A stretch of 64,000 nucleotides of DNA from Butyrivibrio hungatei DSM 14810 (lineage in GTDB: Bacteria > Bacillota > Clostridia > Lachnospirales > Lachnospiraceae), in NCBI RefSeq assembly GCF_900143205.1, contig NZ_FRDH01000003.1:1-64000 (forward strand). The letters run 5' to 3'. A model generated the notes under the pieces. That model was not told the origin of the DNA, ran no database searches, and saw only the letters and a list, made by a program, of their open reading frames with translations. Both the position numbers and the translations under genes were made by a program. How positions within the stretch are numbered: the stretch's first letter is position 1; each line of letters begins with the position of its first letter. Shown here piece after piece: positions 7,472-15,854 of this stretch.

Positions 7472-8074
7472 TTACGCAAGGTCTTTGATAACCTTGACTG
7501 CTACACCCTGAATCTTACAATCCTGAACAATGATGTCCTTCATGTTCTTATTCTCCGGATGAAGCCTGATTTGATTATTCTCTGTGTCTACAAAATATCG
7601 CTTCAACGTGTTCTCATTTTCTACCAGAGCAACAACTATGTCACCATCCTTGGCCTCTGACTGTTTTCTGACAAGTACCAGATCTCCGGTAGATATCCCA
7701 GCATCAATCATGGACTCCCCACTTGCTCTCAGCATAAAAAAAGTTCCCTTGCCAAACATTGATACAGGCAGTGAGATAAATTCTTCTGCGTACTCTTCCT
7801 CCAGTGTGGGAACGCCGCAGGAAACGGAACCCAGAAGTGCAACGCTTGTAAACTCTGTCTGAACCTTCTCGGTCTTCTCAGTAGAAATCTGCTGGCCATC
7901 ATATCTGATCATGCCGTTATCACTCATGGCAACCAGATACTTATATGCAGTTCCTCTGGCTATACCGACCGCATCTGCAATATCTGTTGTAGACGGTGAG
8001 TGGCGATATTCTTTGTAGTAGTTCTCTACATATGACTGAATCTTTTCCATCAGCTCTGTAGATTTGTGTCTCAT
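7472..8074 (-). CDS. LexA-like self-cleaving SOS repressor of the ICE
   Basis: 200 residues from the ATG at 8074, which has AAAGGAG six bases upstream; the longer frame to 8272 crosses the promoter. Residues 1-65 are a winged helix as in LexA. Residues 75-200 are an S24 peptidase domain with Ser121 (G-E-S-M) and Lys158 (T-L-K-R-Y) as the dyad. The cleavage site is Cys86-Gly87 in place of the usual Ala-Gly. A consensus SOS box overlaps its own promoter, so it is autoregulated and should respond to RecA. It probably ties ICE activity to DNA damage. Confidence 0.9.
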   Translation of the reverse strand: MRHKSTELMEKIQSYVENYYKEYRHSPSTTDIADAVGIARGTAYKYLVAMSDNGMIRYDGQQISTEKTEKVQTEFTSVALLGSVSCGVPTLEEEYAEEFISLPVSMFGKGTFFMLRASGESMIDAGISTGDLVLVRKQSEAKDGDIVVALVENENTLKRYFVDTENNQIRLHPENKNMKDIIVQDCKIQGVAVKVIKDLA

Positions 8075-8126
8075 ACGCCGCTCCTTTCTAAAGGAAGCAA
8101 TCTGCTTTCGCCACTTCCTGTTTAGT

Positions 8127-8155
8127 AGTATATCACTCAGAACGTACGTTCGCAA
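8127..8155 (-). promoter_or_regulatory. lexA-like promoter with SOS box
   Basis: TTGCGA (8155-8150), a 17-bp spacer and TATACT (8132-8127) form a promoter on the minus strand. The palindrome GAACGTACGTTC (8140-8151) overlaps the -35 box and fits the Gram-positive LexA consensus CGAACnnnnGTTCG. I noticed no second copy, but I have not scanned exhaustively. Confidence 0.8.
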
Positions 8156-8279
8156 TGTTATTCTGCCAAAAATAAAAAAATTCTGACAAGCTGCTAAAAT
8201 CGAGGCTCTTCCCCTTTTATGACTTCTATGGTAGCAAACCGGAAGTCCCAATAAATGGACAACCGGTCGCAATCATATT

Positions 8280-8441
8280 TCATCTCACCTTCAACCCGTT
8301 TGAGTATCCAGCCCTGACCATGATTTTTCGCATTTGTTCATACGTCACGCTGTATTCTTTTGCAAGTTGTCTTATCGTCTTTTGACGACCAGCGTATTTG
8401 CTTACAGCTGCCTTTTTCTGAACATCAGTTAACTTAACCAT
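8280..8441 (-). CDS. Small HTH protein (53 aa)
   Basis: The ATG at 8441 follows GGAAAGGAG by eight bases. The 53-residue product is basic and predicted to be a helix-turn-helix: R-Q-K-T-I-R-Q-L-A-K-E-Y, then V-T-Y-E-Q-M-R-K-I-M-V-R-A-G-Y, as in transposase-type or excisionase-like DNA-binding domains. It is divergent in kind from the XRE proteins around it. It could be a recombination directionality factor, as these are typically small basic HTH proteins, but nothing in the sequence proves that. Confidence 0.6.
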   Translation of the reverse strand: MVKLTDVQKKAAVSKYAGRQKTIRQLAKEYSVTYEQMRKIMVRAGYSNGLKVR

Positions 8442-8515
8442 CGCAAACTCTCCTTTCCTGTTTCTTATAGGAAGAGTTTACAGCATGAACTGATTGATAA
8501 ATTTAACCCCAACAT

Positions 8516-9670
8516 TTAATTTGAATCTTGTGTTAAAAAAGCCCATAACATCTGCCCAATATATATATCCGCATACCGCTGATTATTTGTCTGCTTACCA
8601 TACTTATCATTGAAATATTCTACGTATGCATCATTAATATCTTCTAATTCATCAACGGTTACTGGAAAAATCGATGGATTATTATTTTTTATAGCCTCTA
8701 AGCGCTGTTCTAATGCCATAACTTCCACTCTTGCATCAGCAAGTTGTTTCTCATAAAATGCAACAATTGCATCTTTTCCTTCCATCTCTCCGGCTTCAAT
8801 TTTTTCGGCCCAATTTTTCCAAGCAGAAGCTCCTTTGGAATATGTATTTGTTGTATATTCTTCAAGCTCTGAAGAGACATACCACGACTGTACCATTTTG
8901 TAATACTCATCCCTTATAGCGACAACATCAGATTCCTCATCTTTTATAGACTCATACTGAATTTCTTCCTTATCGCTATTCATCTCTAGTGCAATAGCCT
9001 TAATCAACTCTGCCAAGCCAACGTCTAGGCCAACATTTTGAGTACCTATTGTTGGTTTCTGCATAGAATTCATGTTAAATGGATTTGGATATACACCAAA
9101 TTGAGCAATCCAAGGGATAGCCTCTTTAAGCTTATTATTCATGTATTCCATGTATGTCATTTTATCCAAATTAATAGCAAGAGCCTGACAAAGCTTACCT
9201 ATATTTTCCTCTGGTTGATCCATATGAGTTTCTGTAAATAATGCCAATCCATTTACAACTCTTTCCGCCCATATTACAAGACACTTTGTAGTAAAATGAC
9301 TCTGGCAAGATTTATATATAAGGCCTCTCAATTCTTTTGGAAGTTCATCTACATCTTTTAATAATGCCCTATAAAAATCGCAAATCTGAGTCACCGTAAC
9401 ATTGTCTCTGTTAGCATTTTTTCTACTTGAAGGATTCTTATCCCAATTCCTTATTAGGATTGCCAATAATTCAGCACAAATCACTGGATAGAAATTTTCT
9501 CCACCAGTCTCTATATTTGGATCCATTTTAAAAAGATTTGGATCAATCTCGTATCTTTCAAAGACTTTATCTCTTTTATTTTCAAAAGTGCTACTAGCCT
9601 TCATCCCACAAAGCTTTACCATCTCTGTAGTAGAATAATCAGCAAGTCTTCTTTTTTTCTGCTTTGGCAT
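8516..9670 (-). CDS. Uncharacterised 384-residue ICE protein
   Basis: No family recognised. The N-terminus is basic (K-Q-K-K-R-R), followed by a possible helix-turn-helix (T-T-E-M-V-K-L-C-G-M-K-A-S-S-T-F) of the kind found in plasmid replication or phage regulatory proteins. The middle is helical, and residues about 290-330 include a coiled-coil stretch (A-D-A-R-V-E-V-M-A-L-E-Q-R-L). A GAGGAGG site precedes the ATG. It follows a terminator and so probably has its own promoter near 9680-9720, between the XRE/28-aa unit and the LexA-like gene. Confidence 0.6.
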   Translation of the reverse strand: MPKQKKRRLADYSTTEMVKLCGMKASSTFENKRDKVFERYEIDPNLFKMDPNIETGGENFYPVICAELLAILIRNWDKNPSSRKNANRDNVTVTQICDFYRALLKDVDELPKELRGLIYKSCQSHFTTKCLVIWAERVVNGLALFTETHMDQPEENIGKLCQALAINLDKMTYMEYMNNKLKEAIPWIAQFGVYPNPFNMNSMQKPTIGTQNVGLDVGLAELIKAIALEMNSDKEEIQYESIKDEESDVVAIRDEYYKMVQSWYVSSELEEYTTNTYSKGASAWKNWAEKIEAGEMEGKDAIVAFYEKQLADARVEVMALEQRLEAIKNNNPSIFPVTVDELEDINDAYVEYFNDKYGKQTNNQRYADIYIGQMLWAFLTQDSN

Positions 9671-9690
9671 AAATACCTCCTCTCTAAGAA

Positions 9691-9722
9691 AACGAAAGCG
9701 GAGCCATAACAGCTTCGCTTTG
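9691..9722 (-). terminator. Rho-independent terminator after the XRE/28-aa unit
   Basis: Arms AAAGCGGAGC (9695-9704) and GCTTCGCTTT (9713-9722) pair with one mismatch. On the minus strand they are followed by CGTTTTCTTAG. It separates the XRE transcript from the 384-residue gene. Confidence 0.65.
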
Positions 9723-9730
9723 TCAGATCA

Positions 9731-9817
9731 TTACTTATCAAGTAATGCACACTCAATAACTTTCAGTGCAACATCTCTAAGACTATGAATCAATTCAATT
9801 ATCACTGTCTCAGTCAT
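9731..9817 (-). CDS. 28-residue peptide gene overlapping the XRE gene
   Basis: The ATG at 9817 follows a strong GGGGAGGT site. The frame overlaps the end of the XRE gene by eight bases and stops at 9731, nine bases before a terminator. The product is amphipathic, beginning M-T-E-T-V-I-I-E-L-I-H-S-L and ending E-C-A-L-L-D-K. The tight arrangement suggests translational coupling. The function is unknown; it could be a signalling or antirepressor peptide. Confidence 0.45.
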   Translation of the reverse strand: MTETVIIELIHSLRDVALKVIECALLDK

Positions 9818-10160
9818 TACTATTACCTCCCCACATGTCAGATTTCACCATACTTAAAGCATCAGCAAAAGTGTTCAAAGCTGCAATTACACCTGGTGGA
9901 ACCGTTACATCTCCATTATCAGCAGGATCCTCATATAAACATGCAAAACGCTTCTTGGGAATATCAAGTATTTTCGAGAGTTTAACCCACAATTGCTTAT
10001 CCGGTTCACATATCTCTCGTTCCCACTTCGATACTGCCTGCGCCGAAACATTAAGTTCTTTCGCAAGTTCCTGCTGCGTCAGTCCCTTTTCTTTCCTTTG
10101 CTTCTTAATGAGCTTACCAATCGATAACTCATCATCCTTTAATTCTGTTGATAAACTCAT
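9810..10160 (-). CDS. XRE-family transcriptional regulator
   Basis: 116 residues. Residues about 12-70 are a Cro/C1 HTH (L-I-K-K-Q-R-K-E-K-G-L-T-Q-Q-E-L-A and A-V-S-K-W-E-R). The C-terminal half is short and has no recognisable domain. GGAGGG lies eight bases before the ATG. Two identical palindromic sites 31-62 bp upstream are probable autoregulatory operators. The gene directly follows the defence operon and could repress read-through or its own peptide unit. Confidence 0.8.
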   Translation of the reverse strand: MSLSTELKDDELSIGKLIKKQRKEKGLTQQELAKELNVSAQAVSKWEREICEPDKQLWVKLSKILDIPKKRFACLYEDPADNGDVTVPPGVIAALNTFADALSMVKSDMWGGNSND

Positions 10161-10190
10161 GATAAGCCCTCCTCCATGAATAATCTAACG

Positions 10191-10222
10191 ACCTGAGGTT
10201 GCAAAAACTAAACCTGAGGTTG
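10191..10222. promoter_or_regulatory. Tandem operators ACCTGAGGTTG, 21 bp apart
   Basis: The sequence ACCTGAGGTTG occurs at 10191-10201 and 10212-10222, two helical turns apart. Each contains the palindrome ACCTGAGGT. They sit between the Mrr gene end and the XRE start, where the XRE promoter must lie, so they are good candidates for cooperative XRE binding. Confidence 0.6.
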
Positions 10223-10240
10223 AGTTTTACTCAAAAACAT

Positions 10241-11272
10241 CTATTCCTCTCCGTCCTCACTCAGCATCCATATCCTTTTTAGTGGAATCTCCGCCTGAAG
10301 CTCGGAGCTGAGCTTGTCATAATTCTTAAACAATTCATCAATTACATCGTTTGCATCCCAAAGACGTATTTTAAAAAACTGATTACCACGTTCCTGTTCT
10401 ACGCTGCTCTTAAACCCGCTCCAAGATACGAGAAGTCCATACTCCGCGCCGACCTTATTCATTACTCCACCGAGCTGATCAAGTGTAGGACGATCTACCG
10501 GTGTATCATGAGATTTCACTTGAACACAAATCTTTGGTGAACCAAATCCCATTTCTCCGCCAGCTGCAAGTATATCTTTTCCTCCGTCTGCACCTTGTTT
10601 ACTATGATATACAGTAAACCCTTTTGCCTTCAGGATTTCAGATATCAATTGTTCCATTTTATAGCCCTGAAACTTCTGAATAATATACTTAGAAATAGCA
10701 TCTCTCGAAGCCTCTTCAATATTGGTCTGAGATACTGTTTCAATGTCATCGGCATCTGCGAATACTTTCTGTGGAGCGCTTTTTACCTTCCAATTATTTG
10801 CAGCCATATCCTTTATTCTTTGCTCAGCATCATTTCTGGTAATCTTGCAAACAGTCATGAACGCGCCAAAGGAATACAAGATATCCTGATCAAAGTTATT
10901 TCTTGGTATATCTGTAGCGAACCAATCAACACTTCTATAATGGAAATAAGGGTTAGATGCATCTCCATCGAATGTATAATCGCCCACAACTTTTCCAAAA
11001 TGAATGGTGCTAGACATTTTACTTGGAAGAACAATCCAGTCGCCCTTTTCAATACGATGAGCAATTGGATATATCTGTGACGCCCAATTTCTAATGGTAT
11101 TTGGCTTTTCACCACTATACATCTCTGTCAGTTTTTGTAAGAGTTTATCTCGGTCCTGATATTCTGAAAGATCTACATTTAATCCATCCCAAGTTAAATA
11201 TATCCTCTTATCCTCAAGAAACTTGGATTCATATTCACCATTTCTTCCTGCCCTAAATAGCCAAATGCTCAT
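10241..11272 (-). CDS. Mrr-type restriction endonuclease (type IV-like)
   Basis: 343 residues. The C-terminal half is an Mrr-type PD-(D/E)xK nuclease: Glu212 region, G-A-D-G-G-K-D (Asp229/Asp233) and C-V-Q-V-K (Gln251-x-Lys253). The N-terminal half begins M-S-I-W-L-F-R-A-G and resembles the PUA/EVE-like modules attached to enzymes that sense modified DNA. Such enzymes cut methylated or modified foreign DNA. It is the last gene of the defence operon that starts with brxA. PglX methylation of host DNA implies that this nuclease must ignore the BREX mark. Confidence 0.8.
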   Translation of the reverse strand: MSIWLFRAGRNGEYESKFLEDKRIYLTWDGLNVDLSEYQDRDKLLQKLTEMYSGEKPNTIRNWASQIYPIAHRIEKGDWIVLPSKMSSTIHFGKVVGDYTFDGDASNPYFHYRSVDWFATDIPRNNFDQDILYSFGAFMTVCKITRNDAEQRIKDMAANNWKVKSAPQKVFADADDIETVSQTNIEEASRDAISKYIIQKFQGYKMEQLISEILKAKGFTVYHSKQGADGGKDILAAGGEMGFGSPKICVQVKSHDTPVDRPTLDQLGGVMNKVGAEYGLLVSWSGFKSSVEQERGNQFFKIRLWDANDVIDELFKNYDKLSSELQAEIPLKRIWMLSEDGEE

Positions 11273-11290
11273 AAGAAAACCACCTTTCGT

Positions 11291-11479
11291 TTATACCAAT
11301 ATTGAAATCACCCCTAAAACTATTCCGATAGGAACTGTCATTATAAGAAGAAAGCTTGTCAAACATCCGCCTGTATGATTTGTGCTTCCACTTTTATTAC
11401 TGCCTTCATTTATTTCATTTAGCATATACAGATCAAATAACTCGTCTTCTTCGTCATCTCCATCTGTAAAAATACCCAT
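11291..11479 (-). CDS. Small single-pass membrane protein
   Basis: 62 residues. The N-terminal third is very acidic (D-G-D-D-E-E-D-E-L-F-D), followed by a Gly/Ser/Thr linker and one C-terminal membrane helix (about 40-62). A TTGGAGG site precedes the ATG. It lies two bases downstream of the deoxyribosyltransferase-like gene and 18 bp before the Mrr gene, so it belongs to the defence operon. Function unknown. Small membrane proteins beside TIR or HEPN genes can be effectors, but no direct evidence exists here. Confidence 0.55.
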   Translation of the reverse strand: MGIFTDGDDEEDELFDLYMLNEINEGSNKSGSTNHTGGCLTSFLLIMTVPIGIVLGVISILV

Positions 11480-11481
11480 GC

Positions 11482-11814
11482 TTAGTCCTCCAAATATCGA
11501 ACCTTCTTACCATGTTCAATAGCATAATCAATCTCTGAACGTGTACTGTCGCCTATATAGCCACCGACATTGATTACAAATATTTCATCTGCCATATCAA
11601 TCTTTCGCTTATGCATATCATCAAGCATGTTCTTGGTCTTGGTTAATGTTCCTTCATCCATGTTCTCCCAGACCTCGGTATCTCCAGAATGCCCAAAGAG
11701 GCCAACACTAATAACTATGTTGCCCTCTAAAGTAAGTCTTTTCTGCACTTCCATAAATTCATTTTTAAAACGTGTACTGCCACATAGAGTAATTACGTTA
11801 TAATTAGCAACCAA
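11482..11814 (-). CDS. Nucleoside 2-deoxyribosyltransferase-like protein
   Basis: 110 residues with the fold markers I-T-L-C-G-S-T-R-F near the N-terminus and D-E-I-F-V-I-N-V-G-G-Y-I-G-D-S-T-R-S-E-I-D near the C-terminus. These match the nucleoside deoxyribosyltransferase/DUF4406 group, which cleaves N-glycosidic bonds of nucleosides or nucleotides. The start is a TTG at 11814 with GAGGTG seven bases upstream. In a defence operon that also encodes a TIR protein, it could act on nucleotide metabolites; this is inference. It may equally be housekeeping-like cargo. Confidence 0.65.
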   Translation of the reverse strand: MVANYNVITLCGSTRFKNEFMEVQKRLTLEGNIVISVGLFGHSGDTEVWENMDEGTLTKTKNMLDDMHKRKIDMADEIFVINVGGYIGDSTRSEIDYAIEHGKKVRYLED

Positions 11815-11828
11815 ATAAATTCACCTCG

Positions 11829-12746
11829 TTAAAAAATAGATTCATCATCGCCCATAAGCGCTAACATAAACTCAGCTAATGATACCGACGTATTTACATA
11901 TAAGCGCGCATGATAATCTTTAATCTCAATTCTTTTGGCACCTACGCCATGAGCATCACTATCCTTATTTCTCATCTCTGCCACAGAACTGATTATTTTA
12001 TTAATTCCATTTATTAAATCATTTATCCTTTTATCAGTCTGAGCATCTTGATGAATTCCATATAATTGTCTTACTTGGCTATATAATTTGTTTACGTCAC
12101 CACTTTCAGAGGGAGATTGATTTTTCTTTTCTATCATGTAGCAGAAAACTTCTTCCAGCAATGTTCGAGATTGCGTAATAGCGCTATCAAAATTCTTATC
12201 ATCGACATTTTTTAATGCCCTTTCTGCAATGCTCGTAACATATTGCCGATCAATATTCTTTATCTTTGGCGCTTCAACTACAACCTGCTCACCTATTTTG
12301 CTAATAACAAAAGTTTTACCTAATACTCGTAATTCATGACCTCCAAAGTATAGGATGCCGTTTATTTGAGCTAATATATCTTTAATAATCTTTTGATATA
12401 CAACATCTATTTCATCTGCAGGTAGACCAGTCAGTGCTTTTCTAAACTGATTTTTACCAAATAAATATCCTAATAAATCAGAACACCTGTCATTCTTCAT
12501 ACAATGCTCGAAGAGTTTATCTACATATTGCCAACGGCTAAGATTAACGCCACCCCAGCTATATTCCATAGGTATTCCAAAATCTCTACATATTCCGCAA
12601 AGATCTGGGCCACTCAAGTACGGCATTTGAATTTTAATCTGTCGTCCGGACTCAGTTTCGTAATCTCCGTAATTTACATCTCCATCAAGGATCTCATATA
12701 TTTGTTTCGTTTTTAGTAACGCAAATAAATTATTTTGAGTATAAAT
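11829..12746 (-). CDS. Abi-C/HEPN-domain abortive-infection-like protein
   Basis: The first ATG is at 12626, but the open frame reaches upstream to the previous stop, and 40 further codons read like protein (N-L-F-A-L-L-K-T-K-Q-I-Y-E-I-L). I therefore propose an ATT start at 12746, which has AAAGGAAG eight bases upstream, giving 305 residues. The C-terminal 130 residues match Abi-C: a helix with C-Y-M-I-E-K-K and the motif R-N-K-D-S-D-A-H-G, an R-x6-H pattern as in HEPN ribonucleases, then H-A-R-L-Y-V-N. It is probably a toxic effector or RNA-binding defence protein. Confidence 0.65.
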   Translation of the reverse strand: MYTQNNLFALLKTKQIYEILDGDVNYGDYETESGRQIKIQMPYLSGPDLCGICRDFGIPMEYSWGGVNLSRWQYVDKLFEHCMKNDRCSDLLGYLFGKNQFRKALTGLPADEIDVVYQKIIKDILAQINGILYFGGHELRVLGKTFVISKIGEQVVVEAPKIKNIDRQYVTSIAERALKNVDDKNFDSAITQSRTLLEEVFCYMIEKKNQSPSESGDVNKLYSQVRQLYGIHQDAQTDKRINDLINGINKIISSVAEMRNKDSDAHGVGAKRIEIKDYHARLYVNTSVSLAEFMLALMGDDESIF

Positions 12747-12749
12747 ATT

Positions 12750-13670
12750 TCACACTTCCTTTGTTTGATAAATCCATAGAACGATGTCCTGCATCATTCT
12801 AAACATCATTAATGCATCGGCTTTTGAAGGGATCTCTACAGTACCTTCTTCTCTATGAGTTCCATAATCAGACATCATTGAGTATATTGCATATATGGCT
12901 TTTGTCTTTTTATATGAACCTGATCTGTTTTCCTCAAAAAAATCCGCCAAATCATTTTTTGCAAGCGCGTCTATACTTGCCTTTAACGTTGCAACATCTG
13001 TCATTTCACCAGACATATTTGCAGCACCCCTAAACCATTTAGCAAATTGCTCAGGACCTTTATATTTTGAAAAAATTCCAGTAAGAACAGTCCTGCATGA
13101 TTCGATACATGTACCGTAATTATTTGATGTATATGAATCTAATGCTCCCTGATATGCGCTAAATACGCCTTCAAATTCCTGTTCTAACCAGTTCTCTATT
13201 TCACTTATATCACTTAAGCGATCATCGCTACCTGTATAAGGCTCTACATCAAACGAATCCTCATTTTCTACCAGTTTATATCCAACTAATTCATATAAAC
13301 CCTTTAATTCTTCAAGTTTTCTCCTTAGAACACTATCATCATCTTCATCTTGAAATCTTGATACTGGTATGTTTTCACCTAATTCTACTAACAAATTTCC
13401 TATTTTTTCTTCTTCATTGTTATATAACAAATCTGAAAAGACATTATCTAACCCGGTAAAAACGTCATATTCCTCATTTTCATTATGAAAGGTTCTTGAA
13501 TAACCTTCGTTAACATAATACGGAACCAAATACTTTGAGTTAATCGTATAATATCTGCTTAAATCAGCACATTTAAAAATCTTCTTAAACTGACTATCCT
13601 TCTGGATTACAAAAGCCTTATTATCGAAAATCGCACATATTCTAGCCAGAACCACACTTTGCTTTGCCAT
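12750..13670 (-). CDS. HEPN-like defence-associated protein, unknown
   Basis: 306 residues. The N-terminal half has no family I recognise. The C-terminal 140 residues have the helical layout of the Abi-C neighbour: Y-G-T-C-I-E-S-C-R-T-V-L-T-G-I-F, later S-M-M-S-D-Y-G-T-H-R-E-E-G, then a final helix (M-F-R-M-M-Q-D-I-V-L-W-I-Y-Q). It starts immediately after the brxL stop (TAA-ATG) and ends one codon before the proposed start of the Abi-C gene, so the three are translationally linked. The two genes may form a pair. Confidence 0.55.
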   Translation of the reverse strand: MAKQSVVLARICAIFDNKAFVIQKDSQFKKIFKCADLSRYYTINSKYLVPYYVNEGYSRTFHNENEEYDVFTGLDNVFSDLLYNNEEEKIGNLLVELGENIPVSRFQDEDDDSVLRRKLEELKGLYELVGYKLVENEDSFDVEPYTGSDDRLSDISEIENWLEQEFEGVFSAYQGALDSYTSNNYGTCIESCRTVLTGIFSKYKGPEQFAKWFRGAANMSGEMTDVATLKASIDALAKNDLADFFEENRSGSYKKTKAIYAIYSMMSDYGTHREEGTVEIPSKADALMMFRMMQDIVLWIYQTKEV

Positions 13671-15842
13671 TTATTCCACCCCTAACGCTTTAAATACAGC
13701 ATCCTCAGCGCTCTGATAGAACACAAGGCTAAAGCTGCTCATAAGCTCAGCCGGTACAGTCCCAAGATCCACTGCTGATGTCTGTGGTAATAATACTTTC
13801 TTTGCACCACTATCAAGGCATACCTGTAATGTGCTTGCCAGGTTGTCAGCCTTCATAATTGTGCCACCTATGCTGAAATCACCAATAACAGCCATTGAAC
13901 TCTGTACTGGCCTACCTAGAGCGATTGAGCATAATGCAATCAATGTAGGAAGTGCCAACTTATGTGTCATTCCTATACCCTGAAGATCCTGATAATTAAT
14001 AACAAAATCTTTATTGAGCACACCGAGAGATCCGCTGATTCTGTTTCCGTTTGCTTTAAGGAAATTAAACGCAGTATCTACTGCCTCTTTACATTCTCTA
14101 TCTGTTCCAAGACCTGTTCGGTCAAACTTACCATTTCCCGGTAGCATCTGTGACTCTAAGCGGAATACACCTATCATATCTGACTTACCATGAGAAATTG
14201 TATATACCTGCCCCGGATTACACATACCTTCAGGAATAAGCTTGCCGCCACCTTGCTCAGGTACAGAAACGTAATGCTCTGACATATCGTCCATATCGAT
14301 GTAAGAGAAATTAACGTCATAGAACTCCATGCCTCCAAGCTTCTTAAGCTGCTCTTTGACACGCCTTCTCATTTCAAGAGCAATTTCTAGTACTTCAACA
14401 ACATCTTCCTTACTGAAATTTCCATCTGGGTAAAGCAGTTTCAAATAGCCATCAACCATTCTGCGAACGGCGATTGTATCTCTCTGATTAAGGTTCTTTC
14501 CCAATCTGAAGTACTTATCTATAGCATCACCAAATTGCTCTTTTCTAAGCTCACGGATGAATCCAGCAAGATAGTCTGTGATAAAGCCATAATCATTTGT
14601 AAAATGTTCCGGTCTGAACTTAGGAATCTCCCAGCCAGGATTATAACAATGCATTCTATCTAGGAAAGCTGTATCAGTTCCCATTTCCGGTGGAAATGGA
14701 TCAAATAAGCTGCTGGTCTTCAAGAGCACATCTACGCTCTGGTTGATGTTTCCAACAAATACCATAGAAGCTGAAGCAGCCTTTTCTTCCTTGCCCCTTG
14801 CAAAAGATCCTGAAGCCATGTAATCCTTCATAATCTGGATGCCGTCTTTATCCTTGAAGTTGATACCGGCAACCTCATCAAAGGCTACAACATCCCAAAG
14901 ACCAACAAGTCCCATAGTTCGCTTACCCATGTTATAGAAAAGGTTAGCAACAGTGGTCTGTCCGCCTGAAACAAGAATACTGTTTGGGGATATTTCTTTA
15001 TAAAGGTGAGACTTACCTGTGCTACGTGGTCCTAACTCACAGAGATTGAAGTTGTTCTCTACAAGCGGAAGCATACGAGTAATCAAGAGCCACTTTTCAC
15101 GGTACGATAACTCATCCGGCTCCATTCCAGTAGACCTTAAGAGCACATCAATCCATTCATTTTTAGTGAATGCAGCCCTGCCCTGCTTCAGCTGGTTCAT
15201 ATCTACATTTGGCATCTGAATAGGTGTCAGCTTTGTAATAGATACCGGTGAAACATCCTTCTGTTTAGATTTTTTTGAACGAAGCTCTGCTCCATCCATA
15301 TCTACAATGCCGAAATCATCAGAACTATCACCATATTCAAGCTGAACAATACACCAAATACCTCCGCAGAGAAGCCTGTCATACTGTTCAGGATACTCTT
15401 CTGAAATCGGAATCCTTGATAATCCAAGATTTGAGAAAGTCGCCTCATACATATCCATTTTCATATTCAGTTCAACGGTAATCATATCAATTACAGTATG
15501 GGAGCCTTTCTGACGGAGAAGTGAAAGAACCTTCTGAGCCTCATCAGGACGCACATAGTTGTTAGACAATATGTTTTTTACTGTCTCCACTCCACGCTCA
15601 ATAATAGCTTCATCATCGGAATTACAATACTGCCCAAGCAAATACTCTAATACATAGATTGGAACATTTGCCCCTTCCTTGATGTGCTTTGTAAGATCCT
15701 TACGGACAATCTTTCCATCAAAAGTTTGACGCAGTTTTCTATTCAGTTCCTCTCTGCTATTTTCTTCAGATGTTTCTGTTGTAACAGTTATTTCATTCTC
15801 TGTTACTTCATCATTTTTGCTAAATGCGTCCATAAAACCCAT
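13671..15842 (-). CDS. brxL: BrxL, BREX AAA+/Lon-like protein
   Basis: 723 residues. Walker A is G-P-R-S-T-G-K-S-H (271-279) and Walker B is V-V-A-F-D-E-V-A-G. The C-terminal 180 residues align with the Lon protease domain (V-I-G-D-F-S-I-G-G-T-I and S-G-A-K-K-V-L-L-P). I do not find the usual P-S-A-G serine motif; the matching place reads G-I-G-M-T-H-K-L, so peptidase activity is doubtful. BrxL is a DNA-binding ring-forming ATPase required for phage exclusion by type 1 BREX. An AGGAG site precedes the ATG. The gene ends the BREX core and is preceded by the TIR gene. Confidence 0.9.
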   Translation of the reverse strand: MGFMDAFSKNDEVTENEITVTTETSEENSREELNRKLRQTFDGKIVRKDLTKHIKEGANVPIYVLEYLLGQYCNSDDEAIIERGVETVKNILSNNYVRPDEAQKVLSLLRQKGSHTVIDMITVELNMKMDMYEATFSNLGLSRIPISEEYPEQYDRLLCGGIWCIVQLEYGDSSDDFGIVDMDGAELRSKKSKQKDVSPVSITKLTPIQMPNVDMNQLKQGRAAFTKNEWIDVLLRSTGMEPDELSYREKWLLITRMLPLVENNFNLCELGPRSTGKSHLYKEISPNSILVSGGQTTVANLFYNMGKRTMGLVGLWDVVAFDEVAGINFKDKDGIQIMKDYMASGSFARGKEEKAASASMVFVGNINQSVDVLLKTSSLFDPFPPEMGTDTAFLDRMHCYNPGWEIPKFRPEHFTNDYGFITDYLAGFIRELRKEQFGDAIDKYFRLGKNLNQRDTIAVRRMVDGYLKLLYPDGNFSKEDVVEVLEIALEMRRRVKEQLKKLGGMEFYDVNFSYIDMDDMSEHYVSVPEQGGGKLIPEGMCNPGQVYTISHGKSDMIGVFRLESQMLPGNGKFDRTGLGTDRECKEAVDTAFNFLKANGNRISGSLGVLNKDFVINYQDLQGIGMTHKLALPTLIALCSIALGRPVQSSMAVIGDFSIGGTIMKADNLASTLQVCLDSGAKKVLLPQTSAVDLGTVPAELMSSFSLVFYQSAEDAVFKALGVE

Positions 15843-15854
15843 TTTTAACGTCTC

